NCBI GenBank assembly: GCA_964450685.1
Contig: CAYVDN010000005.1
Span: 39,404-103,403 of the forward strand
DNA: 64,000 nucleotides
Reading direction: 5' to 3'
Source of the DNA: JBAOHV01 sp964450685
GTDB lineage: Bacteria; Actinomycetota; Acidimicrobiia; Acidimicrobiales; Microtrichaceae
Shown here piece by piece: positions 33,171 to 41,834 of the stretch (positions are counted from its first letter, which is position 1; every line of letters begins with the position of its first letter). The position numbers and the translations under genes are program-made. Under the pieces are notes generated by a model that saw only the letters and a list, made by a program, of their open reading frames with translations, searched no databases and was not told the origin of the DNA.

Positions 33171-34531
33171 CTTTTCCTGTGACGTCCTGCACTCTGCCGG
33201 CGGCCCTGCGCCTGACCACCCTGCGCCTGACGACTCTGCGCCTTGCGACCGTTCGCCCGCTGGTTCTTTCCCGACCTGGGTCGGCGTTGTCTCGGTGACG
33301 GGCCGGTTCGACCGTCGGTCCGGGGCGCCGCCTCGATCGGAGTCCCTTCGGGAACAGCTTCGACGTCGGGGGCCTCGACGCGTATCTCCCTGCCCAGCGA
33401 CCGCTGCTGGCGGACCAAGTCCCTTCGCTGCTCCCGGGCCACCAAGCTCACGACCGTCCCAGCTGCACCTGCACGACCCGTGCGTCCCGAGCGGTGCACG
33501 TAGTCCTTGGGGTCGCCGGAGGGGTCGTAGTGGACCACGCAGGCCACGCCGTCCACGTGGATCCCACGCGCTGCGACGTCGGTCGCGACGATCGCCGACG
33601 CGCGTCCCGACCGGAAGTCCTCGAGGGCGCGCTCACGCTGGTTCTGACTGCGGTCGCCGTGGATCGCAGCGGCGCTGACCCCACGGGTGGTCAGCTGGCG
33701 CGCGACCCGATCCGCGCCTCGTTTCGTGCGGCAGAACACGACGGTCGGGCCACCGCGCTTCACGACTCGGGCAACCAGGTCGATCCGCTCGGTGCGCTCC
33801 ACCTCCCAGAAGAAGTGCTCCGCGGCGGTGCTGTCGGAGTCGGCACCGGACTCCTCGTGACGTACCGGGGTGTGCAGGTAACGCTTGATGATCACGTCGA
33901 CGTCACCGTCGAGCGTCGCCGAAAACAGGAGGGTCTGCCGTTTGGGCGCACACGCGTCGAGGAGCCGACGCACCTCGGGCAGAAAGCCCATGTCGGCCAT
34001 TCGATCCGCCTCGTCGAGCACCACGAGCGACACGTCCTCCAGCGTCACATGACCCTGTCCTATCAGGTCGGCGAGCCGCCCCGGACAGGCGACCACGACG
34101 TCCACGCCTCGTCGGAGGGCTTTGAGCTGGGCGCCGAAGCCGACCCCGCCGTAGAAGGCAGCAACCGTCTGCTCGTGGTCTACGAGCTGGATCAGCTCAT
34201 CGGCTATCTGGGCGGCGAGCTCCCGGGTCGGTGCCAGCACCAATGCGGTCGGTCGACCGGGCCGCGCCCGTCGGACCCTCTGCATGAGGGGGATTCCGAA
34301 GGCCAGCGTCTTGCCGGCACCGGTAGGGGCCTTTCCGCACACATCGCGCCCGGCGAGTGCAGCGGGGATCGTCGCCGCCTGGATCGGGAACGGGGCGACG
34401 ATCCCGCGAGCCGACAGGGCGGAGGCCACGTCGGCAGGGACCCCGAGCGACTCGAAGGTCGGGGCGGCGTCGATCGACGCTGCCGCGGAGGTAGACGCCG
34501 CGGAGAGAGCTGACGCGGAGGGAGATGGCAT
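33155..34531 (-). CDS. DEAD-box RNA helicase (RhlE-like)
   Basis: ATP-dependent RNA helicase of 458 residues. Motifs in order: Q motif FESLGVPADVASALSARG...PFPIQ, motif I APTGAGKT, Ia PTRELAAQ, DEAD in VVLDEADRMADMGF, SAT in LLFSATLDGD, and the second RecA domain with VFCRTKRGADR, TDVAARGIHVDGV and HRSGRTGRAG. The C-terminal tail (about 395-458) is basic and Gln/Gly-rich with short QAQG-type repeats, likely for RNA binding. ATG 34531 follows CTGGAG. A minus-strand TACTGT at 34693-34698 implies a leader of roughly 155 bases with a small hairpin at 34570-34584, which is common for cold-regulated helicases. Confidence 0.93.
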   Translation of the reverse strand: MPSPSASALSAASTSAAASIDAAPTFESLGVPADVASALSARGIVAPFPIQAATIPAALAGRDVCGKAPTGAGKTLAFGIPLMQRVRRARPGRPTALVLAPTRELAAQIADELIQLVDHEQTVAAFYGGVGFGAQLKALRRGVDVVVACPGRLADLIGQGHVTLEDVSLVVLDEADRMADMGFLPEVRRLLDACAPKRQTLLFSATLDGDVDVIIKRYLHTPVRHEESGADSDSTAAEHFFWEVERTERIDLVARVVKRGGPTVVFCRTKRGADRVARQLTTRGVSAAAIHGDRSQNQRERALEDFRSGRASAIVATDVAARGIHVDGVACVVHYDPSGDPKDYVHRSGRTGRAGAAGTVVSLVAREQRRDLVRQQRSLGREIRVEAPDVEAVPEGTPIEAAPRTDGRTGPSPRQRRPRSGKNQRANGRKAQSRQAQGGQAQGRRQSAGRHRKSTSPS

Positions 34532-34801
34532 GGATGCTCCAGGGGAGTGTGGGGTGCCTCGCAGGGCACTGCCCGTTTCGGGCACGGGGGATGTGCGACG
34601 GGAAGAGGCAACACCGTCAGGAATGAGCTGGCCGGGCGCCGGCACGTGGGGAACGCTGCCTCTCAGCGCATCTCCGACCAGTTGATCGGGACACAGTAGC
34701 GACAGGACCGGTCGGGAGGGCACTTGGGTGACCGACGCCACTCCCGCGACGCGGCCGATACCGAGCCGGCGCGTCGGTGGCCCCGCCGTCGACCGGACCG
34801 T

Positions 34802-34807
34802 TACCCT
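34802..34807 (+). promoter_or_regulatory. -10-like TACCCT for leaderless transcript
   Basis: TACCCT is followed by six bases and the ATG at 34814. The spacing matches the other leaderless candidates in the window. Confidence 0.55.
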
Positions 34808-34813
34808 CGGCCG

Positions 34814-35311
34814 ATGGCCCCCCGGATCCGGTTGCGACGCCCGACGCTCGTCGCCGCACCGTTGCAGCTGGTAGGGGTGATGGCGATGACGGCCGTCGTG
34901 GCTGGTGCGCTCTGGGGTGCCTGGTACAGCGACGAGGTCGGGGCCGCATTCCTCATCGGCGAAGCCGGGCTCGCGTTGGCGGGAATCGCTGCGTTCGCGG
35001 CCGCCAGAGGATGCTTCGTCGAGATAGACCCCGATCGCGGCGAGTTGCGAGACGTCGTCGCATGGAGGACGCGCACACGGATCACGCAGGCCAGGATCGC
35101 CGAGGCACGCGTCAGACCCGGCGCGTGGCGCTGGTTCGAGCTCGCACTGACAGACGGCACGACCGTCGTCGTGGCGGGAGTGTCGCCTTCACAGTTCCCA
35201 ACCCGCCTGCTGCCCGGTGCAGCCGAGCGCGACCTGGCAGATCTTGACCTGCTGATGGGGCCGGATCCCGAGCCGGAGACCCGGCCAGAACCCGAGCCGC
35301 CCGGTGACTGA
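34814..35311 (+). CDS. two-helix membrane protein with PH-like C-terminal domain
   Basis: A 165-residue membrane protein of unknown function. Two adjacent hydrophobic helices (about 10-35 and 38-62) are followed by a soluble part with strands FVEIDPDRGELRDVVAWRTRTRITQARIAEARV and FELALTDGTTVVVAGV, which resemble bacterial PH-like folds. The C-terminus is Pro/Glu-rich. The next gene (DUF983-type) is on the same strand with a 114-base gap. Confidence 0.6.
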   Translation: MAPRIRLRRPTLVAAPLQLVGVMAMTAVVAGALWGAWYSDEVGAAFLIGEAGLALAGIAAFAAARGCFVEIDPDRGELRDVVAWRTRTRITQARIAEARVRPGAWRWFELALTDGTTVVVAGVSPSQFPTRLLPGAAERDLADLDLLMGPDPEPETRPEPEPPGD

Positions 35312-35425
35312 ACAGAAGCCCGCTCACACGTCGACGTGCACGCTGCAGCCCTACGCGCTTCACTGGCCTCAGTGCCGCACCCGCATCGGCACCGTCCCAC
35401 CGGGACTCGATCGACCGGAGGTCCG

Positions 35426-35986
35426 GTGGCAACGTCGCCCCGTCCCGAGAATGATCCTCGCAAACCCACGGGCCGCCCCGGGCCCACTCCGGCGCACCGC
35501 CCCCGGATGGGCCGCATCGAAGGCAAGGTCCCCCGACCCGAGGTACCGACTGCGGTTCAGCTCGGGCTCAAGCCGCGCACACTTCTGCTGCGCGGGCTCT
35601 TCGGTCGCTGCCCCGTCTGCGGAGGCAGGCACATTTTCCACCGCTGGTTCACCATGGTCGAGCGCTGCCCCACCTGCACTCTGCGCTATGAGCGCGTCGA
35701 CGGTCACTGGATCGGAGCGATCGGTGTCAGCACGGTATGTGTCATGGGGCTGATGCTGATCGTCGTCGCCGCCGCGACGTTCTCGGTCTATCCCGACCCA
35801 CCCGCCGTCGCTCCTCTGCTGGCGGCGGAGATCACCATCGCTCTGCTCGGCCCGCTGGTCTTCTTCCCTGCGTCCCGGACGCTTTGGACTGCCATCGACC
35901 TGCTCATGCGGCCACTGCTGCCAGGAGAGGTAGACCCGCGCTTCGTCGCGGTGGATCCTCTCAGGGACCGCCGACCCCGCAACTGA
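35426..35986 (+). CDS. DUF983 zinc-ribbon membrane protein
   Basis: A 186-residue protein. The N-terminal part carries a zinc ribbon: CPVCGGRHIFHRWF followed after about 20 residues by CPTC, with RYERVDGHWIGAIGVS leading into two transmembrane helices, the standard DUF983 layout. Function is unknown. GTG 35426 has GGAGG five bases upstream; the in-frame ATG at 35336 gives extra low-quality sequence and an internal ATG (MGRIEGK) is a shorter option. Confidence 0.75.
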   Translation: MATSPRPENDPRKPTGRPGPTPAHRPRMGRIEGKVPRPEVPTAVQLGLKPRTLLLRGLFGRCPVCGGRHIFHRWFTMVERCPTCTLRYERVDGHWIGAIGVSTVCVMGLMLIVVAAATFSVYPDPPAVAPLLAAEITIALLGPLVFFPASRTLWTAIDLLMRPLLPGEVDPRFVAVDPLRDRRPRN

Positions 35987-36037
35987 CCGGGAACATCTCC
36001 TCCCCCGGGCGCCCTTGCCCGCACGGGCGGGCGTCCC

Positions 36038-36043
36038 TACCGT
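36038..36043 (+). promoter_or_regulatory. -10-like TACCGT for leaderless transcript
   Basis: TACCGT is followed by eight bases and the GTG at 36052 of the lipoprotein gene. Confidence 0.5.
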
Positions 36044-36051
36044 TTATCAGC

Positions 36052-36906
36052 GTGCGGCGACCCGGCATAGTCCTATTGACGATCATCGTGGCCACGGCCA
36101 TCACTGCCGCTTCGTGTTCGAAGTCGGCCGACACGACCGCCGTCGAGAGCACCCCCGGCCGACGTGACGCGTCGGCGCCGACCAGCACCCTCGTTCGCGC
36201 CAGTTCGACTACAACTTCTCCACCCACGACAGCCCCGGTCGCGACCCCGGTGAGCACCGATCCCACAGCGGCGCTGTCCACCGTCGTTGCTGCACTCGCA
36301 TCGGATCCGACCATCGCGGCCCAACTCCAGCAGCTGACACAGCTCTCCCAGCTCGACCCGGATCAGATTGCCGGCGTGCTCGGCGTCGATCCATCGCTGC
36401 TCCAACAGCTGCAGCTGGGTCCGGCCCAGCTCGCCCAGCTGGCCCAAGGACTGGCGTCGCAGCCCGCCGGCCAGTCGGTCCCGTCGGATCCGTCGGCGCT
36501 GCTCGGTCTGCTCATGGGTTCCCTCGATGCGGAGTCGCTGCTGAACGGAACCGTCGCGACACTGGTGCAGGCACTGCTCTCCGCCATCAGCGGAACCACG
36601 ATCGTCGTCTCCCCCGACATAACCGTCGACATGGGCGAGGTGCTCGGCGAACTCGACCCGGATGGCATCGGGCCGATCGTGGCGACGCCGGCCAACGCCT
36701 CGCTGCTCGCTCTTCTCACCAGCGCCTGGCTTTCGGAGAACCCGCTGTTCGCGGAGCAGTTCCTGGCAGACCCGACTCTCGACCCGGAGCTGCGCAGTCT
36801 GCTGCTCCGCCTCCAGCGGCTCACCGAGACGATCGGCGACTCGGCGCGCGAGTCGCTGCTCGAGGCCCTGAACGAGTTGTTCCCGGGGCTGACCCCCGCC
36901 GGCTGA
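36052..36906 (+). CDS. lipoprotein of unknown function, Gln/Leu-rich
   Basis: A 284-residue lipoprotein: RRPGIVLLTIIVATAITAASC ends in a lipobox Cys, followed by a Ser/Thr/Pro linker. The middle is low-complexity helix rich in Gln and Leu (repeated LQQL, LAQL), then a more ordered C-terminal half. No family recognised. The start is set by the signal peptide; a longer upstream frame is not supported. Confidence 0.65.
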   Translation: MRRPGIVLLTIIVATAITAASCSKSADTTAVESTPGRRDASAPTSTLVRASSTTTSPPTTAPVATPVSTDPTAALSTVVAALASDPTIAAQLQQLTQLSQLDPDQIAGVLGVDPSLLQQLQLGPAQLAQLAQGLASQPAGQSVPSDPSALLGLLMGSLDAESLLNGTVATLVQALLSAISGTTIVVSPDITVDMGEVLGELDPDGIGPIVATPANASLLALLTSAWLSENPLFAEQFLADPTLDPELRSLLLRLQRLTETIGDSARESLLEALNELFPGLTPAG

Positions 36907-36954
36907 GAACACCGGCGGGTGGCCACCCGGCGGAACCTTCCGGGCGATCCCGGG

Positions 36955-38760
36955 TCAGTTGTAGAGCGCCTCGATCTGCTCGGCGTAACGAGCGTTGATG
37001 CCTCGCCGCTTCAGCTTCGAAGTCGGGGTCAGCACATCCGAGTCCGGCAGCCACTCCTCGCCGACTATGTGCACCTTCTTGACCCGCTCGGCGTTGTTGA
37101 AGTCGGCCATGACCTCCGCGAGACCGGCGTTGACCGCCTCGATGATCTCCGGCTTCGTCGCCAGGTCGGCGAGGTCCGTGAACTCGATGCCGTGGTTCGT
37201 GGCCCACACCGGGGCGACCTCTGGGTCCAGGGCAACGAGCGCAGAGACGAACGGGCGCTGATCGCCGATGGCGGCCGCCTGGCCGACGAGCGGGATGAGC
37301 TTCAGCGCCGCCTCGAGGTTGGCCGGGCTGATGTTCTTGCCGCCAGCGGTGATGATCAGCTCCTTCTTGCGGTCGACTATGCGCAGGTAGCCGTCGTCGT
37401 CGATCTCGCCGATGTCCCCCGAATGCAGCCAGCCGTCCTCGTCGATCGCCTCGGCGGTCTTCTCGGGGTCGTTCAGGTAGCCGACGAACACGTGCCCGCC
37501 TCGGCAGCACACCTCGCCGTCGGGGAAGATCGCCAGTTCGGTGCCGGGCAACTTCTTGCCTACGGTGCCGGCCTTCACGAGGAACCGCTCGAACGTCATC
37601 GGACCTGTGTTCTCGCTCATGCCGTACACCTCGGCGAGCGGGATCCCGATCGCGCGGAACCAGCTGATGAGGCGTGCCGGGATCGGAGCTGCACCAGTCA
37701 CGGCCATCTCGAGCTCGTCCAGTCCGAGCAGGGCCCTCACCAGGGCGAAGTTCTCCGCGTCGATCTCATCGAGTCGGGCCGCCTCCTCATCGGTCGCGGT
37801 TCCCCAGGTGACCTTGTCGCGCAGCGGAATCGCCTCCTCGACCGCTGCGTCGAACTTGACGGCGTTCTCGGGGTCACCGGCGATCATGGCGTTCAGTCCG
37901 CCGTAGACCTTCTCCCAGACGCGGGGAACACCGAAGACGATGTTCGGCTTGACCGGCCCCAGGTAGGTCGTGAGCAGCGAGGGGTCGGGGCAGGTCGCCA
38001 CCTCGAGGGCTCCGCCCACCATTCCGTAGTGCGACACCATGCGCTCGGCGATGTGCGCCATCGGCAGATATGACACGACCCTCCGCCCTGCCATCTCCTC
38101 GCGGGTCCAGCCGTACGAGCGCAGAGCCGACTCGAAGGTCCACACCACGTTGAGGTTGGAGAGCATCACCCCCTTGGGATTGCCGGTCGTGCCCGAGGTG
38201 TAGATGATGGTTGCCAGGTCGTCGGCCTCTCCCACTGCGGCTGCTGCAGCGATGTCGACGGGCGCGGACTCTGCCAGAGCCGAGGCGTCGGTGACACCGT
38301 CGGGCAGGTCTGACGGTGCGTCGAGGACCAGGATGTGCTCGAGCGCCGGCAGTTGGTCGCGCACGGGGAGGAACTTCTCCAGGAAGCCCTGGTTCTCGAG
38401 GATCGCCACCTTCGCCCCGCAGTGCGCAACCAGGTACTGGACCTGGTCGGGAGCAGACGAGTTGTAGATGGACACCGGCGTTGCTCCGCAGAGGAGGACC
38501 GCCAGGTCCAACCAGTGGAACGCGGGGATGTTCCGCATCATCAGCACGACGCGGTCGCCCTTGCCCACACCCATCGAAGCGAGTCCGGCGGCGGCCCGAG
38601 CGGCCCGCTCGGCCAACTCGCCGAAGGTGAGCGACTGCCACTGGTCGCCGTCCAACCAACGCAACGCCGTCCGGCCGGAATTGGCCTCGACCGTCCTGAG
38701 GAACTCACGGGCGACAGTGCGTCCTGTGGCCAGCGCGTCGATCTCTTCACGGGTTGTCAT
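36955..38760 (-). CDS. long-chain fatty acyl-CoA synthetase (FadD15-like)
   Basis: Activates fatty acids to acyl-CoA via acyl-AMP. The 601-residue product has YTSGTTGNPKGVMLSNLNV, the AEVYGMSENTGP A5 motif, WLHSGDIGEIDDDGYLRIVDRKKELIITAGGKNISP and a C-terminus with KLKRRGINARYAEQI, the layout of FadD15/long-chain ACS enzymes. ATG 38760 is the natural start. It is divergent from the thiolase gene, with a palindromic site in the shared 205-base gap, consistent with a fatty-acid degradation regulon. Confidence 0.92.
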   Translation of the reverse strand: MTTREEIDALATGRTVAREFLRTVEANSGRTALRWLDGDQWQSLTFGELAERAARAAAGLASMGVGKGDRVVLMMRNIPAFHWLDLAVLLCGATPVSIYNSSAPDQVQYLVAHCGAKVAILENQGFLEKFLPVRDQLPALEHILVLDAPSDLPDGVTDASALAESAPVDIAAAAAVGEADDLATIIYTSGTTGNPKGVMLSNLNVVWTFESALRSYGWTREEMAGRRVVSYLPMAHIAERMVSHYGMVGGALEVATCPDPSLLTTYLGPVKPNIVFGVPRVWEKVYGGLNAMIAGDPENAVKFDAAVEEAIPLRDKVTWGTATDEEAARLDEIDAENFALVRALLGLDELEMAVTGAAPIPARLISWFRAIGIPLAEVYGMSENTGPMTFERFLVKAGTVGKKLPGTELAIFPDGEVCCRGGHVFVGYLNDPEKTAEAIDEDGWLHSGDIGEIDDDGYLRIVDRKKELIITAGGKNISPANLEAALKLIPLVGQAAAIGDQRPFVSALVALDPEVAPVWATNHGIEFTDLADLATKPEIIEAVNAGLAEVMADFNNAERVKKVHIVGEEWLPDSDVLTPTSKLKRRGINARYAEQIEALYN

Positions 38761-38903
38761 CGGGGTCCCCCTGTTGGTGTCGTGTGCCGACGACCGAGGC
38801 TCGTCCACCCCTCCTCGTCCGGCAGGGGAAGGATATCGGCGTGCCCTCGACGACGGTGCCGAGATCACGCGCGTTGACCGATGGTGTCCCTACGCACCAG
38901 AAT

Positions 38904-38921
38904 CTTGACCGACCGGTCAAG
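38904..38921. promoter_or_regulatory. palindromic operator candidate between fadD-like gene and thiolase
   Basis: CTTGACC and GGTCAAG form a 7-bp perfect inverted repeat around GACC. Its right arm (GTCAAG, 38916-38921) is 16 bases before AATACT (38938-38943), a plausible -35/-10 pair for the thiolase, so a bound repressor would block it. TetR-type fatty-acid repressors commonly use such sites, but none is encoded adjacent. Confidence 0.6.
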
Positions 38922-38965
38922 TTCGGCCGGTCCGGGGAATACTCGAACCGACTCAGGAGACACCC

Positions 38966-40174
38966 ATGCCCGAGGCAGTGATCATCGACGTCGTCCGGAC
39001 CGCTGGCGGCAAGCGCAACGGAGCCCTGTCGGGCTGGCACCCGGTCGATCTGGCCGCCGAGACGCTCAAGGCGATCCAGGAACGCAACAACCTGGACCCG
39101 GCGCTCGTCGACGATGTGATCATGGGCTGCGTCATGCAGGCCGGCGCCCAGGCGCTGAACGTGGGCCGCAACGCCGTCCTCGCCGCCGGATGGCCGGAGT
39201 CGGTTCCCGCAACAACCATCGACCGCCAGTGCGGATCGTCCCAGCAGGCGTACCACTTCGCGGCACAGGGAATCATGGCCGGTGCCTACGACGTGGCGAT
39301 CGCTGCCGGCGTCGAGGTGATGAGTCTGGTCCCGATGGGCGCTTCGGTCTCGCGCAACGTGGGCTTCCCCTTCGGCGCTGCCATGGACCGCTACTCCGAC
39401 GTCGAACTGCTCGACGGTCATTCCGGCATGATCGGCCAGGGCCTGTCGGCCGAGGTGATCGCGAACGAGTGGGACCTCAGCCGCGACGATCTGGACGCGT
39501 TCGGCGCGACCTCACAACAGCGAGCTGAGCAGGCCGCCGACGAAGGGCGCTTCGACAACGAGATCATCCCCGTCGTCTCCAAGATCCGCGACAAGGAGAC
39601 GGGCGAGGTGAAGGTCCTCGACACGATGCACACCCGCGATGAGGGCATCCGTTCCGGAACCACGGCCGACGGCCTCGCAAAGCTCAAGGCTTCGTTCCTC
39701 GAGAACGGCAAGGTGACTGCCGGCAACAGTTCCCAGATCTGCGACGGCGCCTCCGCAGCGTTGATCATGAGCGCCGAGAAGGCCGAGGAGCTGGGACTGA
39801 AGCCCCGCGCTCGGTTCCGCAGCTTCGCCCTGGCTGGCGTGGACCCGGTTCGCATGCTCACCGGACCCATCCCAGCCACCGCAAAGGCCCTCGAGAAGGC
39901 CGGCCTGACCCTGGACCACATCGATCACATCGAGATCAACGAGGCGTTCGCCTCGGTCGTGCTCGCGTGGGCCAAGGAGTACGACCCGGACATGACGAAG
40001 GTCAACCCGAACGGCGGCGCCATCGCACTGGGTCACCCGCTGGGCGGCTCGGGCACCAAGCTGCTGGCGACCATGCTCAACGAGCTGGAGCGCACGGGTG
40101 GCCGTCTGGGCCTGCAGACGATGTGCGAGGGTGGCGGTCTGGCGAACGCCACCATCATCGAACGGATCGGCTGA
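38966..40174 (+). CDS. acetyl-CoA C-acyltransferase (thiolase)
   Basis: Thiolytic cleavage of 3-ketoacyl-CoA. The 402-residue product has nucleophile Cys89 in TIDRQCGSSQQA, the NEAFAS motif, the second-His motif GHPLGGSG and the C-terminal active-site Cys in MCEGGGLANATI. AGGAGA precedes the ATG. It resembles FadA-type degradative thiolases more than biosynthetic ones. Chain-length or sterol side-chain preference cannot be told. Confidence 0.94.
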   Translation: MPEAVIIDVVRTAGGKRNGALSGWHPVDLAAETLKAIQERNNLDPALVDDVIMGCVMQAGAQALNVGRNAVLAAGWPESVPATTIDRQCGSSQQAYHFAAQGIMAGAYDVAIAAGVEVMSLVPMGASVSRNVGFPFGAAMDRYSDVELLDGHSGMIGQGLSAEVIANEWDLSRDDLDAFGATSQQRAEQAADEGRFDNEIIPVVSKIRDKETGEVKVLDTMHTRDEGIRSGTTADGLAKLKASFLENGKVTAGNSSQICDGASAALIMSAEKAEELGLKPRARFRSFALAGVDPVRMLTGPIPATAKALEKAGLTLDHIDHIEINEAFASVVLAWAKEYDPDMTKVNPNGGAIALGHPLGGSGTKLLATMLNELERTGGRLGLQTMCEGGGLANATIIERIG

Positions 40175-40201
40175 GCCCAGAGTCGTCCCATCCCCCGCAT
40201 T

Positions 40202-40243
40202 TGTGATCTGTGGGCGAGGCCGTAGCCTCGCCCACAGATCACA
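40202..40243. terminator. perfect 19-bp hairpin
   Basis: Arms 40202-40220 and 40225-40243 are exact reverse complements around loop CGTA. It is 27 bases after the thiolase stop and 19 bases before the next gene, with no T-run. A terminator is the simplest reading; a protein-binding dyad is possible. Confidence 0.65.
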
Positions 40244-40262
40244 GAACCGCGATTGGGCACCG

Positions 40263-40646
40263 ATGGACGCGAGCGAGACCGACCACGAGGACCACGACAC
40301 GACCGGAGTTCGCCGCAAGCCGTGGTGGGGCCGCTGGTGGCTGCACCTGTGCGCGCTGCTCGTCGCTGGCCTGGTCCTCTCGTCGTTCGTGCAGACCGGG
40401 CCGGTCGCCACGGTGTTCGCGCTGATCATGGGCTACGCGATCTTCCGGGCGGGCTGGTTCTTCCTGCAGTCCTTCGCAACCCCCCCTCCACCGCCGCCCG
40501 ATCCGGGCACTCTGCGCAAGGTGAAGCTGGTGTACCGCTGTCAGACGTGCGGCACCGAGGTGCGTATGACCGCTGCGGTAGCCGAAGAACCAGAACCGCC
40601 CCGGCACTGCATGGACGACATGGAGCTCGTCTCAGGCTTCGAATAG
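40263..40646 (+). CDS. small two-helix membrane protein with zinc ribbon
   Basis: A 127-residue protein. After an acidic N-terminus come two hydrophobic helices (about 25-65), a Pro-run (ATPPPPPPD) and a C-terminal ribbon with C-Q-T-C and H-C spaced about 30 residues apart, which may bind zinc. No named family recognised. It is in the place of an uncharacterised gene near crgA and converges on it. It must use its own promoter if the hairpin upstream terminates. Confidence 0.65.
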   Translation: MDASETDHEDHDTTGVRRKPWWGRWWLHLCALLVAGLVLSSFVQTGPVATVFALIMGYAIFRAGWFFLQSFATPPPPPPDPGTLRKVKLVYRCQTCGTEVRMTAAVAEEPEPPRHCMDDMELVSGFE

Positions 40647-40650
40647 CAAG

Positions 40651-40702
40651 TTGTCCACAGGATTTCAACAGGCGGTGGAATTCCTCCCCAGCCTGTGGAC
40701 AG
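40651..40702. other. pair of DnaA-box-like sequences
   Basis: TTGTCCACA (40651-40659) matches the actinobacterial DnaA box exactly. TGTGGACAG (40694-40702), the reverse complement of CTGTCCACA, is one base off. They face each other in the 104-base gap between convergent genes. Confidence 0.45.
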
Positions 40703-40750
40703 CCTGGGACTTGTCACCCGTCGATCATCTGGCGGTCACACAACCGGAAC

Positions 40751-41137
40751 TCAACGGTATTGGGTGGCGACCATGATGCCCGCCAGTATGGAGGTCAGCC
40801 CGCCGACCAGGTACCAACCGTTGCCACCGTCGGCAGACCCGGGCAGCACACCCATGTAATTCAGCACGATCAGCAACAGGCCCACGCCCCAGAGGACGAA
40901 CATGAGCACCGGCACCCAGCGCGGGCTCGGGCCTGCACCCCGGGGAGTGGCCTTGCCAGGCGTGTAGCGAGTCGGTGCTGTCGGCGTTCTGGACTTCGAC
41001 TTGGCCTTGGCCTTGGGCGGAACCACCTTCTTCGGACGGGAGTCCACCTGTGACGTGGACCCGGCATCTGAGGACCCGGGGTCATCGGTGGAGGTTCCTT
41101 CGCCGCCGTCGATCCTGCGCTTCGCCGGGTTCGCCAT
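40751..41137 (-). CDS. crgA: cell division protein CrgA
   Basis: Small septation factor that interacts with FtsZ, FtsI and FtsQ in actinobacteria. The 128-residue product has a long disordered basic N-terminus (Lys/Ala/Pro-rich) and two transmembrane helices with the family hallmarks SPRWVPVLMFVLWGVGLLLIVLNYMGVLP and a terminal helix ending in ATQYR. Actinobacterial CrgA is usually about 85-95 residues; the extra N-terminus is longer than usual. TATCCT on the minus strand (41144-41149) lies six bases before the ATG. Adjacent to trpG as in M. tuberculosis. Confidence 0.9.
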   Translation of the reverse strand: MANPAKRRIDGGEGTSTDDPGSSDAGSTSQVDSRPKKVVPPKAKAKSKSRTPTAPTRYTPGKATPRGAGPSPRWVPVLMFVLWGVGLLLIVLNYMGVLPGSADGGNGWYLVGGLTSILAGIMVATQYR

Positions 41138-41143
41138 GGCGAC

Positions 41144-41191
41144 AGGATACCCACAACCCGTTCGGTACCCGACCGGCCCGCGGCCTAGCGT
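41144..41191. promoter_or_regulatory. divergent leaderless promoters of crgA and trpG
   Basis: Minus-strand TATCCT (41144-41149) stands six bases before the crgA ATG. Plus-strand TAGCGT (41186-41191) stands eight bases before the trpG GTG. No Shine-Dalgarno is seen for either. Confidence 0.55.
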
Positions 41192-41199
41192 GGCGCACC

Positions 41200-41778
41200 G
41201 TGGGACCCCGGATCCTGGTCATCGACAACTACGACTCGTTCGTCTACAACCTGGTCCAGTACCTGGGTGAGCTGGGCGCTGATCCGATCGTGCACCGCGA
41301 CGATGCTCTGACCCTGGACGACGTCGAGGGCATCGACCCGGACGGGATCCTCATCAGCCCTGGACCGGGTTCCCCTGCCGATGCAGGACTCTCCAACCAG
41401 CTGATCGCGACCTGGGGTGGCCGCCGACCGGTGTTCGGAGTGTGCCTGGGGCTGCAGTGCATCGGCGAGGTCTTCGGCGGGCAGGTCATACGTGCACCGC
41501 AGGTCGTCCACGGCAAGACCTCTGCAATCCGCCACGACGGCGCCGGGGTCTTCAGTGGCCTGCCGGATCCACTCGAGGCGACTCGGTACCACTCGCTCAT
41601 CGTCGAGCGTGATTCTCTGCCTGCAGAGCTCGAGATCACAGCACAGACCGAGGACGGTCTGATCATGGGGCTACGACACCGTGAGCTCACCGTCGAAGGA
41701 GTTCAGTTCCACCCCGAGTCGGTGCTGACCCACAGCGGTCACGATCTGGTCGAAAACTTCCTGAAGTCCTGCAACTGA
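41200..41778 (+). CDS. trpG: glutamine amidotransferase (anthranilate/aminodeoxychorismate synthase component II)
   Basis: Class I glutaminase subunit supplying ammonia to anthranilate or aminodeoxychorismate synthase. The 192-residue protein contains DNYDSFVYNL, ISPGPGSP, nucleophile Cys82 in FGVCLGLQ, YHSL and the His171/Glu173 pair in QFHPES. The trpG and pabA functions cannot be separated by sequence; in M. tuberculosis the gene at this place is called trpG. The catalytic partner is not in the window. Confidence 0.92.
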   Translation: MGPRILVIDNYDSFVYNLVQYLGELGADPIVHRDDALTLDDVEGIDPDGILISPGPGSPADAGLSNQLIATWGGRRPVFGVCLGLQCIGEVFGGQVIRAPQVVHGKTSAIRHDGAGVFSGLPDPLEATRYHSLIVERDSLPAELEITAQTEDGLIMGLRHRELTVEGVQFHPESVLTHSGHDLVENFLKSCN

Positions 41779-41834
41779 GGGAACCGACACCGAACGGTGC
41801 CGGCGCCGTCTGCGCGCTCAGCCCCTCTGCGCGC

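Noticed and set aside
40647..40750. Chromosomal origin oriC
   Set aside because: Only two DnaA-box-like sites, no AT-rich unwinding stretch and no dnaA or dnaN nearby.
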